Assembly: GCA_030407085.1 (NCBI GenBank)
Contig: CM059582.1
Coordinates: forward strand, 135,119,001-135,183,000
Source of the DNA: Trichopria drosophilae
Lineage: Eukaryota; Arthropoda; Insecta; Hymenoptera; Diapriidae
Reading direction: 5' to 3'
Length of the DNA stretch: 64,000 bases
Position 1 is the first letter of the stretch. Each line of letters begins with the position of its first letter. Shown here piece by piece: positions 48,391 to 61,138 of this stretch. The position numbers were made by a program, and so were the translations under genes. Below the pieces are notes generated by a model that worked only from the letters and a program-made list of their open reading frames with translations, searched no databases and was not told the origin of the DNA.

Positions 48391-50639
48391 TCTAACATTT
48401 ACTTGTTACCATTGTTTCAGAAATATATTGCTACCATTTTTGATCGAATAATTAATTATATTTGTTAGACATCATACTTTGTATAATATGTTTAACTCAA
48501 CATGTAAAAAGTAACAATTTGACAACTAAAATATATCAATACTGAAGTTGTAAATTAGGGTGGAGTCATTATTATCTACGATGAGTTTTTGGAAGGATAC
48601 CTTTAATGCTTCCAGATATATTAAAATGTCGATCGTATTTGTACGTAAATTATGAATATGCAATTAGGCATAGCAACTGATCGCAAGAAGAAGAAAAATA
48701 TTCAACACGTAAGTAATAGTATATTACGATCCTAGGCCAGTAAAAAAGAAAGTGCTTCAGATCACATGAACATGGCCGGAGGGCAGAAAAATCTTTTAAT
48801 CCCACCTTTATCCGCCAATTCCTAATACAACTTCCATTATCTTCATTTATGATATTTTTGGTAACATTGAATGAGAAGTTAAACAGAAAAAAACTGAATA
48901 GAAAGTTCTCTAATATTCTTCAAGCATTTCAGAATTTCATGTACTACAATTTTTGCAATAATAAATTACTTGTGTTCGCGTATGCTCTGAAACAAGTATA
49001 AAATCATGCTTGTCGCACCATCTATGAAGATGTATCGTTACCGCGCTCCGCACACTTGCGTTATCGGCCTCGCTGACTCACTTATATAATATAGTTTATT
49101 ATTTTTGTTTGGCCAAGTTTGGCGTGCTTAATAATTTAAATATTGCACCCACTATACGCGTGTGTCGCATAGTCGGGACTCTGTTTCGGGGATTTAGAAC
49201 TGGGATCAGATCCGGTTGACCAGATCAACCACGTTGCTCGCGAAATACACACGTGCAAATCCGAAACACAAGGAAAGATTTCGAGAATCTTTGTAAATTC
49301 GCGCAATCGCGCTTTAAACAGTCTAGCAACTGGTCCACAATTAAAGTCTCGAATTCATTTCTCAGAATTTGTTAAAACGCATAACTTTGAACGATTATAA
49401 GTACGCAACGCCGAATTTCATTCCGCGCACGTGTCGACAGCAATTTGCAATCCGTCGTGTCGCTTCCGACCTGTATTAGTGATTAAGATATTGTTAAATA
49501 AAGTGTAGCTAAAATTAATCATTCGACACGCTCATTCATCCTGGACCACGCATCACGCTGCGAACGGGTATATAAGTGCATCAATGCACTTATAGTCCAA
49601 AGGCAAACAACTTGTGTTAAATATTTCATAGAAATAAGTTTAGATGTACAGTTAGATGGAATTATATTAGACTGACAGAACGAAATTTTTGCATTCGCTA
49701 TCACTTTCATCTTGAACTGGCATTTGGATACGTGTCTAAGGTAAAAATGATGCATCCAGGGTCCCTTAAGATTAAAATGTGCCGTGCCTTAATTCATAAC
49801 CCAAGAATGCGTTTTCCAAAATAGCGGTGACAATATTGATAACTGTCATATTTTTATGTTACGAAAAATGCAGATTCAATAAGTAATAGTAGTATTGCAT
49901 TACAGCATAAGAACAAAAATTTTGCGTTTGATGTCCGTGTTACGATCCCGTAACTATAGCAAAATCACCGATGAATTAGCCGAGACATACGAAAAAAGCA
50001 AATTGATAGACAAAAATCACAAGCGGCGCTTCCTATTGCTTGCACTAATGTATTAACACACTCTCGCTCGCTAGGCAACATGACAATCTGTAGAGAAAAA
50101 AACCTGAATTATCGATCTCGACAGATAGATCCCGAACCAATCCCTTTACCTATACATAACCGATATACAAGTTAACTACATTATCGACAAACATAAACAT
50201 TGGTAGAAAAACCTAAAAAGCTGGAAAAACGTAGAATTCATTAACACAAATACTTTTTGTAAATTGAAATTTACCCAGAATTAAAAATACAAATATTTTT
50301 TATTTAAAAACTTCTCCATGTTAAAAAAAATAGCCGTCTTAAAAAGTGTACACTGGCGAGTTTTCCTTGACTTTCCAGAGTCATAAAAATTCCTGAAAGT
50401 TGGCATCAGACAACGAGGACACACACGTAAACTCACCTACACAAACACCCTTTTTAAAATTACACACATACACCAATACATAGAAACCCATTCACGATTA
50501 CCTAACCCGTATTTTTTTCGTTTTTCTTCATTTAAACCAACAATAATGAAAAATGTAGATAATAAATACCATGATAAGGTTAAGCGGAATTTTTCGCACA
50601 TTTTCCCTATAAATAAACATACGCAAAAACCATAATATA
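48391..50639. other. AT-rich intergenic DNA
   Basis: A more balanced patch at 48970-49520 ends with AATAAAG (49499) and could be a solo LTR, but no clean TG...CA termini are seen. The rest shows no supported gene or repeat. Confidence 0.4.
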
Positions 50640-50816
50640 TAATGTAATGAATAAACTTTATTGTATCCAATTATGTTTACAATATGTCTTACCACCGACA
50701 CATGGTTTCCGCCGCTGCGGATTTACCAATGGTATGTCGCTGTACTTTAGGCAAGAATTGCCTCGCTCACATTCTTCCTCCCTATGTACCTATTTTGGAC
50801 TTCCGGTCCACACACA

Positions 50817-50847
<31 letters not shown>

Positions 50848-51219
50848 TCTGTTTCTGGTGAGTAGACACGTCACACGTGCAAATTTTTGCTCCACCTTAT
50901 TTGAGTATTATTTACGATTATTTTCATTCTCCGGAGCGATAAGTTATTCCAGAAGGTGTGCACCAGTTGTGGACCTGATTAGTGAAATTTTTTCCGAGTG
51001 AGAACATCTAGTGGGTCCACGGTGCGCCTTTTTGGAAAATCGCAAAATCTTTTCCACGGTTTTCACCGGGCACGTGTCAACGGCGATCGCGGAGCCAATG
51101 TCAACTGCGCAAGTCCACTCCAGTCACGTGGTGTAATGTGTTAGCCTCCTATTTCAATTAAACAACTGTCATCGGAACTGAATCGAAGAAAAGCGACTTA
51201 TTACAAGGTACAAAACCCG

Positions 51220-52278
51220 ATGCCGAAAACTAGAAGTAACAGCAAATCGGACCATAAGTCTGTCATCGATTTCGTCAAGTGTCCCGTTTGCGAAAAGTGT
51301 TTTCACGAGTCTTGCGGACGGCTCTACATACGCGGCAAATCGGAATCTGTGTGTTGCGTGCGCTCCTTGTCGCACTTACTTCTTCCGCTGCCTACCGTCG
51401 CAACTACTGCTGTCGCGCGTGACGTATCTCTCCTCGCGCTCCCTACTCCGTCCTCTCTTCTTCATCGAGTGCAGCCGCTGTTAACACCGTCGCGACTATT
51501 TTCGGCTAGTTCCCTCCCTCCGCAAGTATTATCTGTTTCGCCTACCTTGCCCCCAACGCAGTCAACTATGAATACGGCGCAGCAATTTTCGCAAATCCTT
51601 GAAGCGATTAACGGTGTGCGTCAGGAAATTACGGCCGTTAGAGCCGATACTAACGCGATTCGAACCGATCTTTCCAATTTAGCATCTGCCGTACAGCAGA
51701 ACACCGCCTCATGCAATGCTCTAAAATCGGATGTAGATTATATGAAAAAGAGCAATGCCCTTGCACGACCAACTACGTACCTCATAGTAAATGGTATACC
51801 AAATCGGTGCTCTCTGTCATATAATGACATTATGCTCCGCGTGCTGACCCACCTAAAATTGCCTGGTTTATTGAGCGACATCTTAAAAATCGATAAAATT
51901 GAACGTAATGGACCATCAACATCTTATTCTGCTGCTGCAAGTTCGACAATTCCTACACAGTATTTCTCCTTAAAAATACGCCTTAAATCTGTTGACATGC
52001 GAAATTTTATTGTCGAAACAAAGCGTAAGTTGGGGAAAATTACCGTCCAGGAATTATTCCCGGAATTATCCAAAGATGCTAATGCTGACAAAACTGTTAA
52101 TGTTAACGAGTTCTTGCCCTCATCGACCTACAATTTGCTTAAAAAAGCCAAACTTGCGGCAAATAACGCAGGATATAAGCGCATTTGGGCGAGAGATGGC
52201 AATGTTTTTGTAAGAAAAGATGGTGGCAACCCCGAGTTGTTAATTGCCACAGAACAAGATCTTAATAACATTGTCTGA
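51220..52278 (+). CDS. LINE ORF1 protein, PHD-like finger and coiled coil
   Basis: This 352-residue nucleic-acid-binding ORF1 product would coat element RNA. Residues 18-35 hold CPVCEKCFHESC, the start of a PHD-type zinc finger whose second half is degenerate. A Ser/Pro/Leu-rich linker follows. Residues about 115-175 form a coiled coil (ILEAINGVRQEITAVRAD), then an RRM-like or CTD-like part (YLIVNGIPNRC ... FVRKDG). It ends with a single TGA at 52276-52278, and the reading frame is open again at once on the far side, where the endonuclease begins. Confidence 0.8.
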   Translation: MPKTRSNSKSDHKSVIDFVKCPVCEKCFHESCGRLYIRGKSESVCCVRSLSHLLLPLPTVATTAVARDVSLLALPTPSSLLHRVQPLLTPSRLFSASSLPPQVLSVSPTLPPTQSTMNTAQQFSQILEAINGVRQEITAVRADTNAIRTDLSNLASAVQQNTASCNALKSDVDYMKKSNALARPTTYLIVNGIPNRCSLSYNDIMLRVLTHLKLPGLLSDILKIDKIERNGPSTSYSAAASSTIPTQYFSLKIRLKSVDMRNFIVETKRKLGKITVQELFPELSKDANADKTVNVNEFLPSSTYNLLKKAKLAANNAGYKRIWARDGNVFVRKDGGNPELLIATEQDLNNIV

Positions 52279-55045
52279 CAACCAAAGCAGAATCTTGTTA
52301 ATCAATGTGTATCAAGTAACGTCTCTTCGTCCGATTCTTCGTCGTCTCTAAAAATTTCGTGTATAAATATAAATTCACTGCGTGCTCATCTGCAAGATGT
52401 AGAAAATGAATTAGCAGACTGCACAACACACATCCTGGCAGTCACCGAAACATGGATGACACCTTTTGTTGATTCATCGTGTGTTGCCGTTAAAAACTAT
52501 AATTTTGTCCGTAATGGTCTGGCGCTTCGCAGCGATGGGCAAACACGCTTTATTTTTGGTGGAGGTGTCGCATGTTACCTCCACAAATCTTTATCTTACA
52601 CTATTCTCGAGTGCTCAGTAAATGAAAGCATTGACACCCCAGAATATCTTTTTTTGGATGTCAAATCGTCTTCAAGAAATTTGTTATTTATAGTTGTATA
52701 CCGACGCCCTCATGGGCAACTTCTCGCGGAAATTATAGTTAAGTTTAATACATATATTTCTAAATATGAGAAAATAATAGTAACAGGCGATTTATACTGC
52801 AATTTGTTAGAGAATAGATTTGATTTTGTATATCTCCAAAATTTTATTCAAGACTATTCGCTTTTTTCTGTACCCTTTGGAACCACCCATTATTCTTGTT
52901 TTTCTTCTTCTCAGCTGGATGTTATGCTAGTCGGTTCTTCCGATAAAATTAAAAGTTTTTCTACGTCTCCTACTCCTTTTGCGGCTGGCCATTGTCTTAT
53001 TACGATCCAATATGAATTCACGAACCTCAATTCCATTCCACAAATTATCACCTACCGTAACTTCGCCAAATGCGACTATTCTGCTTTAAATAAAGATCTC
53101 TTAGCATCACTTCAACTTAAGTTTCCTCATCTCTTAGCTTCCGACTACACACAACTTCAAACAAATTCGCAACTACACGGTCTAATAAACTGCGTAAATA
53201 ATTTTTACGAATGTATTACCGAAGTTTTAGATTTACATGCGCCATTTATTACAAAACGTATTTTGCACCGCGCTATTCCGTGGATCACATCTAGTATACG
53301 AAGTAGGATTAAGGAACGCGACAAATTGTACCTGCGTGCGAAACGAACTCGAAACCTGCGTCTTTTCCAGGAATATAAGAATATGCGTCGCGAGATTAAA
53401 AATATCTTAAAAGCGGCAAAAAATCGTCACTTAGCCGAGCTAGTACTCCAACAAACAAGCACGAACAAACTCTGGTCTTGCCTACGAAAATTAGGACTTG
53501 CTAATCAGCCATCACAGTCAGCACTTCCTCATTTCTCACCCATTGCATTAAATCGTCATTTCGCACAAATATCGTCATCTCACCCGTCTTTTGACTTAGC
53601 GACACTCAACAACATTATCATGCGTCCATTACCCAATTTCCATACAACATTCAGCTTTACTGCTATTAATCATCATGATGTCCTACTTAGTCTTAATCTA
53701 GTTGCACAAAAATCACGTGGGCTTAGTCCCGATCATCTTCCTTTAGAGCACCTAAAATCCATGTTTACAACCATCGCACCATATTTAACATCCATTTTCA
53801 ATCTTTCACTCATCTCTGGCTATTTCCCTCCCATTTGGAAATCATCTTACATCATACCACTTAAGAAAATCGCTAACCCCTTATGTCCTTCTGACACCCG
53901 TCCAATCACAAATCCTCCCCACCTCTCTAAGGTCATTGATTCCCTTGTCACCCAGCAGATCACAAAATATTTAGAGATAAATTGTATACTGCATCCCAAA
54001 CAATGTGGATTCCGCAAATTTCACAGCACCCAAACTGCCCTATTACACCTTATGGATGATATACGTTCAGGTATAGATCGTGGGGCAGTTACTATCCTGG
54101 TACTGTTCGATTTCTCAAAAGCCTTTGACTCCTTAAACCATGTCGTGATTCTAACCTGCCTTCGAGACATAGGCTTTGCGGAATCAACATTGAGATGGCT
54201 GCATTCTTATCTCTCAAATCGCTCTCACACAATAATTGGCCTGGATGGTTCAACATCTAATCCTGAATATACTACATCCGGCGTTCCACAAGGTTCAAGC
54301 TTAGGCCCCATATTATTCATTATTGTTATCAATACCTTGTTTTCGAGACTTAAATACTGCAGACACACTACCATCATCTTTGCTGATGATACGCAATTTT
54401 ATCTCTCGACCCCGATATGTCATCTAAATGAAACGATACGCAATATTAACAGTGACATTGCTGAGCTTGTGAGGTGGTCCCATGATTATGGGCTCACTTT
54501 AAATACACGTAAAACTCAGGCCATCATCCTAGGTTCACCTCAGAATTTAGCCGTTATGAAAAATCTCACCATACCACAAATTATTGTCGGGTCGGATGTA
54601 ATACCTTATTCATACGAAGTAAAAGATTTTGGTGTTATAATAACATCCGACCTAACATGGAATCGCCATGTTAGTACCATATCATCTAAAGTACATAATG
54701 TTCTTTACAGGCTTAAATTTCGTGGTGCTTTTCTTCCACCGCAGATCAAACTCACACTCGTCAACGCATTAGTCATGCCTCACTCATGAAATCATCCATA
54801 CCTCCCAACCTTCCTACCTTGCTGACAGATTCATTCCTCTAGACCATTCCATTCGCCGATCTTCTCGCTTACAATCATCTCAATATCAACTTCCAATTCC
54901 TCGTACCAACATCTTTGCTTACTCTTTCTGGATCACAGCCATACAGTTTTGGAACTCCCTGCCACGCCGCCTTCACGCATTTACATCTCTCGCAACATTT
55001 CGTACTAACTTATTAACATATCTTCTTAGGGCTGATCAACCGTAA
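52279..55045 (+). pseudogene. LINE ORF2: endonuclease and reverse transcriptase
   Basis: The frame opens right after ORF1's TGA, in the same phase. The endonuclease begins with CININSLRAHL (about 52363) and AVTETWM, both upstream of the first ATG at 52456, followed by VTGDLYCNLL, LDVMLVGSSD and AGHCLI. Reverse transcriptase motifs follow: SPDHLPLEHLK, PLKK, RPITNPPHLSKV, FDFSKAFDSLNH, SGVPQGSSLGPILF and catalytic FADD at 54379-54390. After VMPHS a TGA (54787) and a frame change occur; the last part (LADRFIPLDHSIRR ... NSLPRRLHA) is in another frame to TAA at 55043. About 70-80 residues usual for the family seem deleted at that point. The enzyme would nick target DNA and copy its RNA in place. 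Probably inactive. Confidence 0.75.
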
Positions 55046-55852
55046 GTTTGTTACGTTTTCTATTTTTATGTTTTGACTATGCGAGCGACTTCTAATCAAA
55101 TTTACTACTTACATGTAGCTCAAGTGCAATTTTGTTATTTTTTATTTACAATGTAGTATATATAAAGATGTATAATGTGTTTACCGCCTTACTCTCCCTA
55201 GCTGTCTCAGGACCTTGTCGTTGGTGGGGGAGCTTGTGAGCCGCCGCTCGCCTCTCGATAAATCTACCAGTGGGGGCCTCCAGTCCACTATCGGGTTCCC
55301 CGAGGATTATGACCCCGGCAGGGGTCCGACCTCAGAGGTCCGAAGGTGATCCTGGGTACTATGACACGGTCTCACGTGTCCGATCCTAAGCGTCACAGGA
55401 GTGGAGGCATCCCCACAGGCCCTTCCAAGGGCTGTGACATCGGAAGGGTGTCCGAGCTTGGAGGATCACATAGGCAACCTGGGGACTACGACACTCACAA
55501 GTGGCCGATCTCAGGTTGCGAACCCAGTGTACCCATCCGGCGCGGCTCTGACCGCCCGGCGGGCACATTCCAGCTGGGTCGGTAGGTGGGGGTTAACCCC
55601 ACATCGGGGGGTAGAGGGGCGGGTCCAACTAAGAAGAGACAGCCCCAAAGTCGGAAGGTGTGTAGGACACCGTGCCGGAAACCGACAAACTGTCGGGGAT
55701 CGACTTGTCATTTGGGCCATGACCCGAATGTCTTGGCACCGGGGGATATGAAGGTGTCGTAAAACGGTCCCTTGGGGCACCAGGCGCCACCTCTCGTATT
55801 AAGCCTCACCTCGGCATGCGGGGCTCTGTCCCCGACAGACGGCTCGGAGACC

Positions 55853-56800
55853 ATGGGGGTCGAAACGGACGCTTCGGCGGCCGGGACGCCCCTTGGAAAC
55901 CAGGCTGAACGTCCAACCGTCGGTGCTCTCCCAGCGGCTGCGCCCTCGCAAGAGGGTGTGACGGCCCAGGAGTCGCCGACGGCCATAACCAGGAAAAGAC
56001 TCTGCGGAGCCGGAAAAAAGAGGCTCCGCAAAGAAAGAGAGCGCCTAGAGGCCGCCAGTGGTGGCCCGGGTGCTAACACCAACACCGGGACGAAAGAAAC
56101 TCAGAGGGGGAGGCATCCACAGGAGACTCCCCCGTCGGGGCAGAAACCGTCCAAAACAAGTAGGGGGGGAGGGGCGAATCAAGCGGCCTTAGACAGGCCC
56201 GGGGGTTCGGGTCTCACTGCCGCACAGCGGGCGAACCCCCTTACTCTCGTCGTGGTGAATGAGGATTACCCCGATGCCGAGCTGACAAGGGAGCATCTCG
56301 ACACCTTCTGCCGGGTCTTCTCGAGGCGTGCTGAAGAGCTGCCAGAGGAGCAATGACCGAAGACCGAGGCCTTCTTTTGCAAAGCTGGGGCCATCACTTT
56401 CATCCCGGCGAACCAGGCAACCAGGGGCCGTCTCATGGCTGAACGTACGGCCGAGGGGGGCCCCTGGAAGGGTCCAAAGATCAGGACCGGGGGGGTTGAA
56501 CTCCTCCAAAAGATGCTGAAGGCTACAGCCTGGATCCCAGATGAACCAGAGGATCCGGCGGTAATACTTCGGCGTCTGGGTGGGTACAACCCCTCGTTGA
56601 AGACGTCGTGCTGGAGGGTTATCCGTCAGCCGGCGCCTTCAGCCAAGGCTCCAGCATCTGGGCAGCAAGGCGGCACAAAAATGCTGCTGGTTGTCCAGAT
56701 TCCGGAAGCCCAAGCAAGGGCGCTCGCGGCCCTTGATAATCGGCCTTACTACCGGTGTACCCGGGTGACATTCAAGGTCACCGGAGACACCGGCCAGTGA
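55853..56800 (+). pseudogene. LINE ORF1 with DUF4780-like domain, one stop
   Basis: The best ATG is at 55853. A Pro/Gly/Lys-rich, probably disordered N-terminus carries a basic patch (RKRLCGAGKKRLRKERE). The second half (LTLVVVNEDYPDAELTREHLDTF ... GGYNPSLKTSCWRV ... YYRCTRVTFKV) resembles the DUF4780 domain found in insect Jockey-type ORF1 proteins. A TGA at 56354-56356 sits where a Trp codon would fit, and the frame continues unchanged to TGA at 56800, so this is one nonsense change in an otherwise open frame. The expected role is RNA binding. Confidence 0.7.
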
Positions 56801-56839
56801 GGACCGAACGTGGTAAAAGTAGAGGCGCGACATCTCACA

Positions 56840-58700
56840 ATGGCGTCCGGGCAACTTCAGTTTACCCAGATTAACTTGCACCACAGCAAGGGCGCCTCTG
56901 CTTGTTTACAGAGGTGCATGGCTGTGGTGCGCACAGGCATAGCGCTAATCCAAGAACCTTGGATTGTCAAAAATGCCATTAGGGGGCTGGGAGCCTCCCA
57001 CTGTTTTACCAAACAGGGGCGGTCAAACCCAGGGCCTGTATTCTCACCAAGGGAATCAACGCAGTTCCACTGATGGACCTGAGTAATGAAGACCTAATGG
57101 TGATAACAATCAACACAAATGAGTTGGGGAAAACAGCAGTGGCCTCAGCTTACTTCCCATATGATGGGCCTGATAATCCCCCAAGGGAGGTAAGGAAACT
57201 GGTGGATCATTGCAGGCAGATGGGGCTCCCCTTACTGATAGGCTGTGACGCGAATTCACACCATCAGATATGGGGCAGTACCGACATTAACGAAAGAGGA
57301 CAGGCGTTGCTGGAATATCTGGTCACCACCGACCTGGATATCCGCAACACCGGCAGCACCTTAACCTTTCGCAACGCTATCAGAGCTGAAGTCCTGGACC
57401 TCACACTCTGTAGCAGTAGCGTCCTCCACAGGATTAAAGATTGGAGGGTTAAAGATGATCCGTCACTGTCGGATCACATGACGATAGCATTTCACCTGGC
57501 GGCTGATGTAGGCGCCAATATGAAATTTATTAGAAACCCCAGAGGTACATACTGGGAGGGTTTCAAAAGAGACCTAGGTGTAGCCCTCGAGGATGTGCCA
57601 AGGACTAGGATCAACAACTCTCTGGCACTAGAGGAAGCAGCCAAGGCGTTCAGCGCAGGCATTAAATATGCCTTCGAGCGAAACTGCCGGGAAACCCCTG
57701 TCAGAGACAGGAGGCTGACCTGGTGGAATTGCAGCCTGGAGGCTAAGAAGGTTAACACTAAAAAGCTTTTCAGGTTAGCCAGGAAGAGGAATTATCTCCA
57801 AGCCTGGGACAGCTATACTATAGCAAGCGATGACTTCAGAGATGCAGTCAGGAAAGCCAAGAAGGACAGCTGGGAATCCTTCTGCTCGGAGGTCGAGAAG
57901 GGACCTCCGGCAGCCAGGCTTGGAAAGGTTCTGGCGAAGGATCCGGCTGCAATCATGGGAATACTAAAACTGCCAGATGGCACCAGTACGACGACGGACG
58001 CGGAGACACTGGACTGCCTAATCCGAGCCCACTTCCCGGGCTTTTATAGGTCTGGGAGTGGGAAGGGGGAAGACGAAGACCTGAACCGAGCCGGGAACGG
58101 CTCGGGAGGTGGGATGTCCAAGGCCCGCAGAGAACTTGAACGCCGAATCGCTCGGGAGATCGTCACCCCCGTAAGCATAAGGTGGGCCGCACACTCCTTT
58201 AGTCCGTATAAGTCACCGGGGCCAGATGGAATCTATCCAGCTCTTCTTCAAAGAGCTGGCGATATGATCATAGGACCACTTATGAGACTAACTACAGCTA
58301 GTCTCATCCTGGGCCATGTGCCTAGTGCATGGCAGGGTGTTAAGGTGGTTTTCCTACCTAAAGCAGGGAGATGCGGTTATGAATCGCCCAAGGACTTCAG
58401 ACCAATCAGTCTAACGTCATTTATACTAAAGTTAGTAGAAAGACTCGTGGATAGGTACATGAGGGAGACGGTCCTAGCACCATGCCCACTGCACGGGAGC
58501 CAACATGCCTACAGAACGGGTCTCTCCACTGAGACGGCAACTGCATCAGGCTGTCTCGCTGATTGAGACCCAGCTGGAGAACAGGGGCTTCGCAGTGGGC
58601 GCTCTGCTGGACATTGAGGGGGCCTTCAATCACACCGCGCGAGGAGTGATAAGGAGAGCCCTCAAGACGCACAACACACCGAAACCAATCGTATTTTACC
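56840..58700 (+). pseudogene. LINE ORF2: endonuclease, partial RT
   Basis: ATG 56840 starts FTQINLHHSKGAS, the endonuclease beginning, with LIQEPW. A one-base shift near 57001 moves the frame. It continues with LLIGCDANSHHQIWGS, EVLDLTLCSS and PSLSDHMTI, the full endonuclease motif set. The reverse transcriptase begins (YKSPGPDGIYPALLQ, KVVFLPKAG, DFRPISLTSF), shifts again near 58545 and reads LDIEGAFNHT before homology stops at PKPIV (about 58695). The catalytic FADD box and everything after it are missing. Confidence 0.75.
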
Positions 58701-58748
58701 AAACGTACCCTTTCATATTTTCCACATGCTCTTGAGTTATACAACCTA

Positions 58749-60003
58749 TTATCTCTTTCTTGTCCCTCTACTTCTCTGTCTTAATGTGCTAATCTTACCA
58801 GTTTCTTCTTCCTCTCTTTTCCTACTTTCTGTTAGCTTTCTTTCGCATAACTCTCTATACTCTCTTCGTTTTTTTCTGTACTCTTTTTCCATCTTATCTA
58901 CCCTATTTCTTACATATCTTCTCTTGGCTTTACGCAATTCTCTTTTTTTATCTTTACATTCCGAATCCCACCATGCACACCTACCTATTTCATCTTTTAT
59001 CGTCCATTCTTTTACCTTCACTGCCTTTCTCGCTACTTCCTCTATTTCTCTCCACTCTTCCTCTACCACCTCCCCTTTCCATTCTACCCTCTTTGTCATA
59101 TCCCTACATTGCCTAATTCCTTCGTCTGACCAATCCTGCATCCTCACTTTCTCATTCCTCTGCCCTACCTTCTTTAATTCCATCCCTTCTATCTCTAATA
59201 CAAATGGATGGTGATCTGACTCTGTCCTACATTCTACTTCAAAACTTATCACTTTTTCCCACGCTTCCCAATTTGTTAAACCATAAATAATCACTGACTT
59301 CCCTTCCGCCTTCTCATATGTCCATTCTCCATTTTCATCCCCTGCTTTTTCCCCATTTAGCATTAACCAACCCCTTTCTTCTATCAAATCTACCAATTCT
59401 CTGCCTTGTTTGTTCACTATTATATCTTTAGACTTTCGCCTATCTTTTAACTCTCCTTCTTCTTCGTTATCCCCACACCTAAAACTACCTTCCCTCCCCA
59501 TTCTAGCGTTAAAATCTCCCAAAACTAATAAATTTTCTTCTTCCCCCTCCTTTATTGCTTCTCTTAACTTATCTAATCCTTCACTCCTCCCTTCTTTATT
59601 ATACACGAATATAATTCTCCATTTCTCCCCACCTATCTTTCCCACTCTCTCTTGCATACCCTCCCTTTCTTCACTTACTACTTCACATTCTAACATCTCT
59701 CTCCTAATTCCTTATATTATCTCCCCCCCCCCCCATAGCTCCTCCCTTTTTCTTCGTTATCCCTGCTACCTGACATTTCCATACCCACTCTCTTGGTAGT
59801 TTATCTTTCATCTTTTCCCATTCCCTAACATCTGTCCAAGTCTCTACCATTCCTATTACATCGAAACTTTTAATATATTCCCAAAATTCAACATCTTTAC
59901 TTTTAATCCCGGACACATTCCAAAAAATTCCTTTAATTTTACCCTTTATCTGTCTTATTTCCCTTTTCTCATTACCCTTCCTACCCAACTTTCTTATGTC
60001 CCG
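58749..60003 (-). pseudogene. ORF2 of minus-strand LINE: endonuclease only
   Basis: The minus strand opens with GIFWNVSGIKSKD and MVETWTD, the first two endonuclease boxes, in the frame ending near 59704. A run of ten or so Cs on the plus strand (59729-59739) breaks the frame. From 59696 it continues with VLGDFNARMG, LTNWEAW and SDHHPFVLE, completing an APE-type endonuclease, then a long Lys/Glu/Arg-rich linker. The reverse transcriptase should follow but is missing at the junction. Confidence 0.7.
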
Positions 60004-61138
60004 CTATTCTGTTCCCAGGTCCATACTACACGTTTCTATCGAATTTCTTCTCTCATTCAATCTTTCTTTCAGGCATTTATTCTCATAATCCCATCTAAAC
60101 TCTTTACCATCTACTATCAACCTCCCATACATAACTTTTACTCTCTCACCTTTATCTTTTTCTCTTTTCGCTCTCATACCAATATTCGCTTGCATATCTC
60201 TTTCACATTTTGTTAAATCGTCGTCTATATATATATATTTGTCCCTAATTAATTCTTTTTATTTTGCATAACTATACGTTTATCATCTAAGTTCCCTAAG
60301 CAATAATACTTCCCTCCCCTTCTCTATTTCCTACTCTAAATGCATCTTTCACTTCTACTTTACCGATATTTTCCCCCATCTTCTTTAACGCCATTTTAAC
60401 CGCCCCGTTTACGTTCCCCCCTACTATACTCGCCCCTCTAATAACTATATTACATCTTCTTTCTCTTCTCTCTCTTTCTTCACTCTTCTTCTCCAGCATC
60501 TTAATTCTGCTCTCATACTTTATCTCTTGTTCTTTCGTCTCTTTCTTTAAACCTTTTATCTCATTACTTAATTCCGCCACAATGTTATTCATAGCTTCTT
60601 CATTCCTTCTAATATCATCTCCCAGTTTTTCAAATTTTTCTTCTATTTTTTCATCCAATCCATCAATTTTCTTCGTTAGCTCTTCGCTGCTTTCTTTTAA
60701 CAATCTCTTAAACATTTCTTCATTAATTTTGTCTATTTCTTCTTTTCTTACTTTTTCAAATAATTTATTATTTCTTTTCGATCTCTTATTCACTATTTTC
60801 CAACTGCTTTCGTCTTCTGAATCACTTAATCTCGATCTTTTCGACAACCACGAACTTACACTTGAGCTCGCACTTCTATTTCGCCTTAACCTTTCTGCGT
60901 TTGTTGGTCTCCCTCTCCATCTCTACTCCTCGACCGCCTTCTCTCCACTATCTTCTCCTGCGTAGTCGCGTCGGCTCCCCTCCTCTCCTTTCTTTGTCGT
61001 GTCTCCGTCTCCGTCTTTACTCTCGCTATTCACTCTCTTCGAACTATCCCCCACTTTCTCTACCCACAGTGCCGTACGCTTCTCCGCCTCCGACTCTGTT
61101 AAATCTTGCCGTTCGTACTTTTCCCCACTCTCCCCCAT
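60004..61138 (-). pseudogene. ORF1 of minus-strand LINE, L1-ORF1-like
   Basis: The frame from 61138 has one TAG at 60923-60925 and then runs to 60296. It contains an acidic/basic N-terminus, a long charged coiled coil (about 60760-60480) and NIVIRG, the start of an RRM-like domain as in L1 ORF1 proteins. After stops near 60290 the C-terminal domain is readable in a shifted frame (IYIDDDLTKCERDMQ, VKVMYGRLIVDGKEFRWD) to about 60010. The likely role is a trimeric RNA-binding chaperone. Several breaks make it non-functional. Confidence 0.65.

Larger units (their letters stand above)
50640..55190 (+). mobile_element. CR1/L2-like non-LTR retrotransposon
   Basis: It has a 5' leader with a (TC)n tract (50816-50841), ORF1 (51220-52278) and ORF2 (endonuclease plus reverse transcriptase) to about 55045, then an AT-rich 3' tail ending near 55190, where GC-rich sequence of the next element starts. 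Apart from a deletion near 54787 it is nearly full length. The clade (CR1/L2 side of the Jockey superfamily) is judged from motif style only. No target duplication was found. Confidence 0.75.
55195..58700 (+). mobile_element. GC-rich Jockey/I-group LINE, 3'-truncated
   Basis: GC-rich throughout, in contrast to its neighbours. A 5' UTR of about 650 bases precedes ORF1 (55853-56800) and ORF2 (56840 to about 58695), which stops in the middle of the reverse transcriptase. Losing the 3' end is opposite to the usual 5' truncation of LINEs. The clade (Jockey, Loa or Outcast-like) is inferred from the ORF1 domain and endonuclease style. Confidence 0.75.

Noticed and set aside
48970..49620. Possible solo LTR ending after AATAAAG
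   Set aside because: No matching TG...CA termini, PPT or target duplication.
50816..50841. (TC)n tract as a possible gene element
   Set aside because: Simple repeat in the LINE leader, no sign of function.
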